From Rotaria socialis (Eukaryota; Rotifera; Eurotatoria; Philodinida; Philodinidae), in assembly GCA_905331475.1 (NCBI GenBank), contig CAJNYU010000655.1, positions 39,206 to 103,205 on the forward strand: DNA of 64,000 nt, in the 5' to 3' direction. Every line of letters begins with the position of its first letter. Within the stretch, counting starts at the first letter, position 1. Positions 32,905 through 43,500 of the stretch are shown in pieces. Below the pieces are notes generated by a model. The model was not told the DNA's origin, did not search any database, and saw only the letters and a list, made by a program, of their open reading frames with translations. Made by a program: the position numbers and the translations under genes.

Positions 32905-33004
32905 ACCTGGTAGCCAGTGGATACGGTGAACCGCAGGCCGCTGGGCAGGTGAACGGGGGGGCCGGTGCTACCAGTAAGTGGTGAACCGGTGAGTCACCGT
33001 CACC
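32905..33004. other. GC-rich structured block
   Basis: A sharp G+C-rich island in AT-rich DNA. CTGGTAGC (32907-32914) pairs with GCTACCAG (32967-32974), and GGTGAACCG-type units recur at about 32925, 32949 and 32980, the last followed by its near-complement GTCACC. It could be an RNA-forming element or a short minisatellite. No coding frame. Confidence 0.45.
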
Positions 33005-33009
33005 ATTAC

Positions 33010-33930
33010 ACTCCTACTATTTATTATTATTATGAATTATACAAAACCTACAAAGCAATTTTACGGATGCCTCTATTTCTTTTCATACCTTTCTACTTGA
33101 GAGTGTTCTGTACAAATAAATCGTATGTGATTTGAAGGAGAAGAAAATTTTCTATCGAATCGTAAATAGATTTCTTCATAGCGACGTATTTGTGATGACA
33201 TCTTAGGGACCAACATTTTTTGCTACTAGTTGTGCATGGTACATTATCTATAATAAAAAAAGAAGGAAAAATCTTCGGGAAGAAAGCCTTTGTCAGTGGT
33301 ACCCTATTTGAAACTGTGATGGCTGCTACTAGTAAGAATGACTAAATGCTAGATTACTGCTGTTTTTTTGTTGTTGACACTTTTAGACAAGCCGCGCGTC
33401 GTTGCTATCGAAAATATGGCAGCGAACAGTAAATAAGAGAGTAAAACAAAAGAACAATATACTATTGCATTATTTTTCTTTCCATCTGATACTTGTTTTT
33501 CATTTGCATAATGATTGAAGTACTGTTACTTTGAATTTCATATTTCATAAATTGTTTTGTTTTTTTGCCGTTTCTTTCAATGAATTCTCTTTAGTTCGTC
33601 ATGTACAAAAAAGTAAAAAATGTATCGTCAGTCTCCTTTTTTATTTGGGTTGCATACGACAGACATTTTAATAGCTTACAAGAAAACAAAAGCAAAAGTA
33701 AATTCTATTTTGATTAAGCCAGCATTCCAGTAAGACAAGCTGTGAGCTGCGTGCTTACGTTTCAGTCACACACATCATCATTTAATAGTAATTGCGTGAG
33801 AATAATAATTTCAGCAAAAGATTATATATCATTTGATTTTAGCTGTTGGTTCCATATCTATGTATGCAAGTTTGGAATAGGATACGCTTGGATAGGCTCA
33901 ATTCTATCTAGTCTTTCATTCTTGTGTAGT
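33010..33930. other. Intergenic, no gene seen
   Basis: AT-rich, no supported feature. Confidence 0.4.
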
Positions 33931-33934
33931 TTTG

Positions 33935-34040
33935 TGAAACAAGAACTGAAAGGAGTGTTGAAGTATATAAAGGCAGAAATTTGCATTCCACCCCATTCTC
34001 TACAGATCGCTAGAGACGGATTCCAGAAGCATCCCAGGCA
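33935..34040 (+). repeat. Dispersed GTTGAAGTATATAGGG repeat, copy 2
   Basis: Contains GAAAGGAGTGTTGAAGTATA followed by TAAAGGCAGAAATTTGCATT and an ACCCC run, then TCTCTACAGATCGCTAGAGA. It is alignable over about 100 bp with copy 3 (39030-39130) and over 45 bp with copy 1 (5249-5293, minus). Confidence 0.7.
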
Positions 34041-34293
34041 ATGAGACACAGCTTATATGAAAGACTGGCATTTATAAGACGTTGAAATCTCATCAAATAT
34101 ATCAACAGTTTCATTATTAAAGTTCGCGACTATTAAAAGATGCACTATGTGGTTACAGAAAAGGGATATTGAATGAAAGAGTTTTTATGTGTTTACTAAC
34201 AACAGGTGGTTAATGTCTCACGTTTCTAATCACAAAGGCATTATGTTAACAGTTTTTTCAAGGCTATTCGATTTTTCTGTTGCTATTTAAACT

Positions 34294-34348
34294 AGGGTGG
34301 GTGTGTGGGTGTTGTTTCGGAGAAGATGAAGACCCACACCTACACCCA
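34294..34348. repeat. GGGTGT hairpin, copy 8
   Basis: Left arm GGGTGGGTGTGTGGGTGTT and right arm GACCCACACCTACACCC. The loop GTTTCGGAGAAGATGAAG is close to that of copy 4 and to the inverse of copy 5. Confidence 0.85.
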
Positions 34349-34863
34349 ACGTTAGAACTAGGTTAGTGATAACAGTGACTTGTTCTTGGCGATCAATTAT
34401 CAACAAAGAGAGATCATACATTGATTATTAACTTTTCAAATGTGATATTTAGATGAAGACTACTTAACTTTCAAGTCTCTTTATATTATAGTACCTAGAT
34501 ATGAATAGATGAGTGAGATATTCGTCTGGCAGATCTTGAACCTCAAATGGTATTGTAAATGTTGGCATTCAATTTTAAGTCAGAATTCAAAAATATTTTA
34601 ATGTAACAGTAGGATTCGGGAAAGATTACTTTCAGTCTATCAGATATAATATCAAGTCAGATCGTGTAAACAGAATGGCCTGTCAATGAACGAAAGAGCA
34701 TGCTTGGCGGAAAGAAAAATGGCAGCATCTATCTGTGATAGCCTATTGTTACGGCATGAGTTTTTATCTTTCATTGTTCTCTCAGATGCGGTAGTGAGAA
34801 AGAAAAATATATCAATATAAATGAACAATTGAACTGAATGAATTATACGTGAACATTTCGAAT

Positions 34864-36243
34864 AACAATCACCTCAATATACTCGATTTGCCGAATGAAA
34901 TTTTATTCATTATTTTTAACAAACTGAATATGGTCGACGTTCTGTACTCATTTGTCGATATTCGTCGATGATTTGATCCATTGTATATTCGTAATCTTAA
35001 TATGACCTCTACGACGATAAAATTCTTTTATGATCGTAGCTGTTCAATAGACCATCAAGTTCTTGATAGAATTTGTAAAAATATCTCACCTAGAATTTAT
35101 CATCAGGTAAATGAGCTCATTGTCGAACAATATTCAACGGAGCGTGTTCTTCATAATATCAATTATCCTCAACTTTACTCGTTAACACTTCTGGATTTTC
35201 CAGAAAAAGTACTTTTCAATTGCTTAACAAGTATAAACTATTTAATACAATAATGAAATCATTAAAGATAAGTTAATAATTGATGTGAAGGATAAGCCAA
35301 CAGACGCATCTCCTGAAACTCTTTCGGTTATGTTTGCTTTGATTTTATCTTTATGTAAACGATTAGCCAAATTAAGTTTTTGTCAATTGTTTCATCGATC
35401 CACACGCTGTACTTTTGAGTTATCATCAATCAATGACAAGTCTTCAACTTTGACTTCATTGAAAATTACTGTGAAAAATTTCGATGATTGTCTTTATCTA
35501 CTTGATGGGCGTTTCAATTGTTCATCAACATTGATTATATGTGTAAAAATAATTGCATACACATCAGGAACTTTCGATAACACAGTTAGTACAATTGCCA
35601 ATTCTTGCCTTTCGAGAAAAAACACTTAATTTCGATAATGAAACATACTTTATTTGATTTTGTTCATAGAAAAATCTTTCCAAATTGAAACACCTTTCCT
35701 TAATATCGTATCCACACATACTTTTATACGATAATTTAATTACTGCGGCGAATGATAAATCTTGAAAATTTGATATTAAATCTGTCAATAATAATAAGTA
35801 ACAAGAATTATATGATGATATTCTTATTCATATGCCGCGATTAAACAAATTTACTTTTAATATATACACAAATGTAGACAAGAAGAATGCTTAAATTGCT
35901 TTTTCGTCGAATGAAGATATTCAGTGTGGTTTCAGCAGAAAACAATATGGACCAGTTGGCTGACATGTTGAAACTTTCGCAAGAGAAAATGAACTTAAAT
36001 GTCACATCTATTCACTTCGATATTAGTTCAAAACTTTTCATTATTTAAATAAATCTTTTCAAGGTGGCATGTTTGATAATGTTCAATCTCTGTTGATGAC
36101 GGACTTATGTCCGTTTGAGTACAAGTTCTTCAAAGTTTTCCTCGGTTGAAGCAGTTGCATATCTTTAATGAAAAACCACAGAAGGACAAACAACGATCAA
36201 TACCATTGATCATATTCTCTCATCTTATTTTTCTCGATCTTTA
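34864..36243 (+). pseudogene. F-box protein gene, decayed (second copy)
   Basis: The F-box reads NNHLNILDLPNEILFIIFNK then LNMVDVLYSFVDIRR, broken by TGA at 34969-34971. Downstream segments in changing frames match the leucine-rich body of the same family: CKNISPRIYHQVNELIVEQY (near 35075), SLTLLDFPEKVLFNCLT, SLKITVKNFDDCLYLLDGRF (35458-35515), and near the end GGMFDNVQSLLMTDLCPFEY and FSHLIFLDLYG. No ATG precedes the F-box in frame. The homology stops where a GGGTGT hairpin begins (36245), so the hairpin may have inserted into or beside the gene. It is non-functional. Confidence 0.7.
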
Positions 36244-36244
36244 C

Positions 36245-36292
36245 GGTGTGTGGGTGTAGACTTCTCCATTCACGCCACGTCCACACCCATCC
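36245..36292. repeat. GGGTGT hairpin, copy 9
   Basis: Left arm GGTGTGTGGGTGTA and right arm GTCCACACCCATCC with a ~20-bp loop containing TTCTCCATTCACG. It abuts the last recognisable codons of the F-box relic. Confidence 0.8.
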
Positions 36293-36299
36293 TCTAGTG

Positions 36300-36860
36300 T
36301 CTCGACGATACTTATAGATAAAAAGAGTAATATAATCAGGCATGCTTACAATACAAGAGCAAAGTCACGGGACTCCATAAATGCACTTGTGACTTTTATT
36401 CAATGATAGGTTAGACTTGAAGTTTAAGCAAAAGATAAACTGTCTTCTAGGCAGTTGTTCCCGTGTGGTAAGAAGAGATATGTATACACTGCTTAGGATT
36501 TTCAAGGGTTTTAACTCGCAATCTATAATATAATCCGTTTTTGTTGATGACTTTTTTACTGTTGACATAGATTGAAATAAACTTTACACTGTAGTGCTGC
36601 TTTCTAGACAGTGATCATTCATGAGCGACATCGATAAGACCTTTATTTACAGTTAAAGCATCTCTGCTAGCCCTCCCAATTCAATCTCATAAAAATTGCT
36701 TTGAAAAATTGCTTTCTCCGTGATATCAGATTAGCGAAAATCAATCAATTCCTTCTGGCTACACTTACTAGCCATCTGCCTCAGTTGGTATACATCGATC
36801 AAATATTAGTCCGCAGGTAATTTTTTTCCTTCATTGAACGTCGTTTTTAGTTTTCTCTCT
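36300..36860. other. Intergenic, no gene seen
   Basis: AT-rich, nothing supported. Confidence 0.4.
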
Positions 36861-36861
36861 C

Positions 36862-36918
36862 TTGGGTGTGGCTCGCCTACTCTCAAATCTAGACACCCTT
36901 ACCAACACCCACACCCAA
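36862..36918. repeat. GGGTGT hairpin, copy 10
   Basis: Left arm TTGGGTGTGG is short; the right arm ACCAACACCCACACCCAA is longer and preceded by AGACACCCTT. The left arm may have lost units. Confidence 0.7.
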
Positions 36919-37110
36919 ATATATTAATACATATCTATTGCATAATGCTTCATTAAGACCGTCTTTGAATACAAGAATGCGATATTTAGTTTGTCGTCGA
37001 AATGTTCCTTCATCTAAATAAAAACAAATTGTTATTCTCTAGTCTATCTATTCAACAGCTTCTTGTCCAATTTTTGTTCTGATCAGTACATAAGGAATTT
37101 TCCTATAAAA

Positions 37111-37159
37111 TTGAGTGTGAACTGGACACCGCTCTTGTGGTAACACCCACACTCTCAAG
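37111..37159. repeat. GGGTGT hairpin, copy 11 (degraded)
   Basis: Left TTGAGTGTGA (37111-37120) and right AACACCCACACTCTCAAG (37142-37159). The boundary TTGAG...CTCAA fits the family ends. Confidence 0.65.
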
Positions 37160-37518
37160 AAAAATTATTGTAAAATCTTTTTCTTTCCAGAAGTCTAATG
37201 AATAACGAATATTCTCGAGAAAATGTTTAGATGAAAAGCGTATAGAAAAATGTTTTCGTACTTTTTTGTTGTTATGAATGATCGTTAACGTAAATGTTTT
37301 ATTGTCATTTATACAATTTCAGATGTTGAGAAAATATAAAATGATCGTATGATGTAAAATGTACTTTGATTGTCGCTATCGACAGAAGAGCGTGGTAAGA
37401 AAGAAGAAGAAAATTCCTTTTTTACAGGTTACATATAAAGAAATAAACGTTGTAAAATATTCCAAAAACAAATACATCAGCACTATACTAATTGAAATAA
37501 CTTTTTATTTTTCTAGAA

Positions 37519-40500
37519 ATGTCGTCAAATGGCTCTCGAAAATATAGCATACATGAAAACCCCGAACTTTGCCAGAGACCTTCTCTTTTATATTCATCAA
37601 AACCAAGCCGCAAATCCTTGCCCATTGATTTTGTTCTTGTTTACACTAATAAAACAACCGATAATGATCAACAACCGAATAATGATGGACATCCAATAAT
37701 GAGTATAGCTGAACAAAGATATAAATTTGAGCACTATCTCACTAGTAAACAAGGGCTTATTCTTGAACATGCGGTAATACAAAAAATATCTATAATACTA
37801 TTGTTTTTCGTTTTGTCTTAATGAATAGAAAGCATCTACTGGCCAGACTGAATATGTTAAAGTTCATGCACCATTTGATGCTCTTTTATTAATGGCAGAA
37901 AATTCACGAATGAAATTACCATTTGAAGTAATTACGATGATAAACTGAATTTATTAATTTTCTTTTATATGTATTCACATAGGAAATAAAGAAAAACAAA
38001 ACACATCATTCAAGATTAAGGGAATCATATTGGTGTCGTTTCATGAATTCGATTAAAAAACAATTTCTTCTCGATTCATCAATATCGCAAGATGATATTG
38101 ATTATTATAAAGCAGTATATTCACCAGATATCGAGCAATTTCGAACTTTATTTGATAAATTACGTGGTGGCTCAAGAGATTTCTATTTTACACCGGGTGA
38201 AAGAAGTCTGTTGACATATGAATTGTTATCAAAAGAACATTTTGATCATATTGAAGGCAATGTTCATGTACAGGGATCAATAGCAAGACCAGAAGGTTAT
38301 TGAAATTTCAAAAAGAAGAACTTAATCTATAAGTTTTGTTATCAACTTTAGCTTTGGATACAATTCGTGCCTTAGAATCGAATTTACAACGACCTGGTAT
38401 GACTTGAGGTTTCATTCTCGATTTTATATAGTAACTATTACAACATCTGACACACTGAGGGAGATTGAATCTGCATCGTTTTTGACAGAGAGTGCTATCG
38501 ATGTGTATCGCAACTTTGCGCACGTTTATGATCTACGCCGATCGAGGCGAACGATTAAAGAACAAATTAAGAACTCATTTCACGAACGCGTTTTGTACGA
38601 GCAGGAAACTGCAAAGTGGTTCTGTTCCCGGCGAAATCAATTACGGGACCAAACATTTTTTTAGTGGGTTCCGCAAAAATTTTCTATTCATTAAAATATC
38701 AGTTGAGGGTGAGAAATATTCTTTCGCTTACACGGCACAATTAAAATTTTGTTTTACTTCAAATGTACTGAAGGTCAATATGGATCCCAACACAGAAAGA
38801 AAAAAAAATATAGTAACAAACCTTCATTGTTTGCAATGCATTCTTTCTTTACGAGACTCTTTTAAACATCTTTACTCTCAACTTTATCGTCAAAATAATG
38901 ATTATCTACTGATAAATATTCAAGGAAACCCATCACACATTTAGTGCTTATTATACTAGATTTAAGAAAATCTAAATAGAGATCTAAAAAATGGAAGTAC
39001 CCTGGATCTGTCGGAGCCGACGCCTACACATTTTTTGAAACACGATCTGAAAGCAGCGTTGAAGTATATAGGGTAGAAATTTGTACCCCTTCTTCGCACA
39101 GATCTTGACAGACAAGGTCCAGAGACCTGTAGGACATCATCCATAACTAACATGTAACTGGAATGTATGTGGAATATTTCTTTATGGACGTTCTCTAATG
39201 TAACGAAAGCAATAATGAATAAATACGGCCCGATATACATAAACAAATGGAATTTTTATAGGATTAGTAACAACAGTTGCACCGTGTTTCACATTTCAAT
39301 CCTGGAAAGGATTGTGCTATTAACTTGTTTCAAGAATATTAAACTCTAGGGTTCCCTCCTTATTGCTTTGTTGTGCCTAAGAATTTTTAAGCGCCAATCG
39401 AGATTTTCAATGCTATTGTTAGCTTTGTACATATATATGTGTTAATGTAATATAGACAAATGTGATTCAACAGCTGTAGTGGTTTTTCTTGTGGAACTCA
39501 CATATATTTTCGAAGAAAATAGTGAGTGTAAGTTGAATTGTTAGGTTTTTGCGGCTCCCTTGTACCCCACCCCCCCCTCCCCATTACAGACATAAAACAT
39601 AAAAAAACTAACACTTCGGTGCACTAATTAGATAAGATTTTTATACAGATGGATTGCCTATGTTCACCACTACTCACATCGCTAATAAAAATCTAGTTTC
39701 ACTTATTAGAAATCATTATAATTAGCATTTAGTCTCTAATTAATCATCAAAATCGGTCGTTTTTATTATTATAGTCCATAGTTACGATAATAGCGCATAT
39801 TTTTATTATTATAGCCCATAGTTACGACAGTATTATATTTTATTATTATTAAAGACGTTCACAACGAGTGTATGCTACCGCTACAGAAGCTAGCAACTAG
39901 TTTATGCTACTATTACACTCGTTACTTCTACCACCTACAATAAACAGATGAAGATTTTAATATTTTTTTTTCTCATACAGATACCTTATTCTAGAGCTTG
40001 AATCCACTTTAGTGTATTTGCAATTCGCTACTTTTCCATCCACTGGGAAGCTTTTATCAAATTTTCTTGTATGAAAAAATGTATCAATTTCTCACCTGAT
40101 AATACGAAAAAATATAAATTTCTCAACAATATTGATAGCTATATCCTAAATACTGTTTAAACTATTATCATTCAGAATATTTCTCAGTGAAACCACTAAA
40201 CACTTCAGCATACCGACATGTTCTAAACAAAAAGTTTTTTATACGTTCTCTCTAGTAATTTTTCCTATTGATAGATTCAAAAAGCTTCAAATGTTAAAAA
40301 GGTTTTATTATCTTATTTTTGAACAAAATATGATCTTACTACACTGAAAAAATAAAACTTCTATTTGGTCAGTATCTAACTGACCGAAATATGTGAGTTC
40401 CACATTTTAGTCCCAACGGGGCTGCGCTGAAAAGCTTTTTCGGGCTCAACTGTAAATTGGTAAACGCATGTTTGTTGTGAAGCACTATATCGAAAAAAAA

Positions 40501-43500
40501 ACAATTTTACTATTGGTGATTACAGAAATAAATGTAAAAAGTTACTCATTTTTAGAGAAAAAAGAGTGAAAATCAAAAACTATACGAAGTTTTAACCAGA
40601 AATGGGACTGAGATCAGAACCGAAACCAGGACCAGGACTAAAAACGGTTGTCCAGCGGATACCTATGAACGAGCTGATTGAAACATGTTCGTGTTGAAGA
40701 ACGTTCTTTCACAGAGCTCGGCGAGCCAAGTCACGCTACTTCGAGCCAGTTTAAGTGAATCAACTTCATGTGATGAAAATATGCCTAAGTATGGCGTGGG
40801 TGTAAGAAGTGACGGCTACCCCGCCCTAATTAAGAATAAGTTATCGAGGATCTATATTGCCATGTTCTTTTCAACTAGCCCATACTCAACTTGACAAATT
40901 GTTGATTTACATTAGCATTTACCATGATAAAGAAACGACCGTTGAAAGTTTCAATTTCAAATTTTAACATTAAACGTTCTTGTCTATGATTGAATTTAAA
41001 AAAAAATATTAGTAATTATTTTATTCTTTAAAATATTTCAGGCCTTGATCGATTAATAGCTCGTAGAGTATATGATACTTACTTTCCTTTACATGAGGTA
41101 AACTACGAAATTTTATATCTGAATTGATTTTATTTATATTTTTTTCTTTATTGATTAGTCCAAGGCGTTACGAAATAATGTGACAGATGCTAATAATAGA
41201 GATTTAGGCGATCGAGAAGTAAGCATAAACTAATCTCGATTTGAGCTCATAATTTATTTGGTAACCAATAGAAACTGAAAAAATATTGGGCAACAATGCG
41301 TCAATTTTTAAAATTTCAACCTTTATTATTAGTTCGTTCGTATATGGGGGAAAAAATTGCATTTTATTTTGCATTTATTGGTTTTTATAATCAAACACTT
41401 ATTCTGCCTTCGATCGTTGGCATTATTATCTTTATTTATGGTGCAGCTACTGTTGCGACGGATCAGCCAACGTATACGTTTTTTTTCTTTCGAGTACGAA
41501 TTCTTTAATATTTTATCATCGTTTTAGATCTGATATTTGTGGAAATTTTGGAAACACAACATATATGTGTCCACGATGTGATAAAGAATGTCCATTTTGG
41601 AGACTAAGCGACAGTTGTATTTATTCGAATGTATTGAAAAGATATTGTCGCGTTATTATTTATAATGCTCAGAGTATTTTAGGCTTCCTATGTATTTGAT
41701 AATGCAGCAACACTTGTTTTTGCTATATTTATGTCGATATGGGGAAGGTATGAAGAGATGAAAAGTCAATTGTGTTTTGTTAGTATACAATTTTGTTTTG
41801 CATACTTAATAAGATTGTTTGTGAAACTTTGGAAACGTCATCAAGCAGTCTTACAATATGATTGGGTAGATAATAAATTTGAATTAAATGAAATACTTAT
41901 GTCGTTTTTAATTATTACAAAGGATTCAATTGACTTTCAAGAACATTTTGAACCTATTCGACCGAAATTTGAAAAAGAAGCACTCAAAAAAGGCCTAAAG
42001 ACGAATAATCCTGTTACAAATGTATTGTTTTCCATATATAATTTTATTAATTATATATGTTTATCTTTTTATTTAGGAAATAGAATCATCTATACCAATT
42101 CGCAAACGTGTGCCATTCTTCTTAATTACAACTATTGTTGTTTTATTTACGGTACTTAAAAATCATAATTATAATTGTTTTCTTTGTACAAAGCGACTTA
42201 AAAATACCATTGAAGTGCATAAGATCATTAATTGTATTCACTCGCCTTCAGTGACTATCATTGGCCAAAACGAATACGGTTGCTATAAGGTCGTAGACCG
42301 ATTATCGCTGCATCATCTCATTAGAATAAATTTATTTATGAACAATAGCTATTGTCCATTTCAACGAAGAGAAACGATGGCTATTTTTTGAATCACTTTT
42401 GATAGGAACAAAATAGGGATGTGGGATTTTCACCATACGAAAGTCAAGACTCTGTTGCGTCAACGCAAACTGATATCTAATGAAATTTTCGAAATGTAGA
42501 CTTCTGTGATGCTATGTAAGGGATGTAATTATGTATTGTGGAAAATTCTTGAAAAAAAACTGTAAGATAATTGCAAATCCAAAAACTAATGTTACCATTT
42601 GACCGACTCATTACATCGCCTCGGATGACTTTCGACGGGATTCCAGGTGGATACCAGAGATCTCAGGAAAAAACTTATAACTCTTGAAGGAAACTAGCTA
42701 GGTTAGGCTGGGTTTAGATCGAAAAATAACAATTTTTTCTGTCGAACCAATTAATAAAAGTCAAGACACGCGTAGAGAAGATCCCAAAATATTCACGGGA
42801 ATGCATATGATGGGTTCGTTTCAAGCTAATGAGGTTTTAGTATGTATGTTGAAAACCCCACATCGTTACCTTGTTCCTCTGAAAAGTAATTCAAAAAATA
42901 GTCGCTGTTTCTTTTTTTTTGTGTACTCAAAAAAAGTGAGTACACTATAGAATCGGTCAGTGTGTCCGGCCGGCCGTTAACACGATAACCTTTGAAAGCC
43001 TCATCCAATTGTCATGAAATTTTGTACACATAATGATCTCATTAATATCTCAGTCGAGTTCGAAGATGAAAGCAATCTGTCAAGGAATGGCTGAGTTATC
43101 GAAAAAATTGTCATTATTGACCAGACCATCCCTGAGAGGGGGGGGTACAGAGATTTTTTGAAAAAAAAAGTTTTTTTCTCAGAATTATTCACAACATATA
43201 TAAATCGACTCAGTTTTTAACGCTGATTCCGAATTTGATACTAGTTTTGAACTAAATCGTAGCTTTCTAACGAAACATCGCCTGAAAACGGTCTCAAAAT
43301 GCACAAAAACTGCATCCAGAAACCAAAGTGCCTAATTTCTCATGGTAATTTTGGTGTTCAGACATTCTAGAATGACTCATATGTCCCATGTACTTTTTGC
43401 AGTACACATAGCTTTCGGATGAAATCCGAAGTTTCCACATTTATTATATGGATAATATTAGCTCCGCTGTAAATTTTAATCCCATAAGCATTGCACTAAC

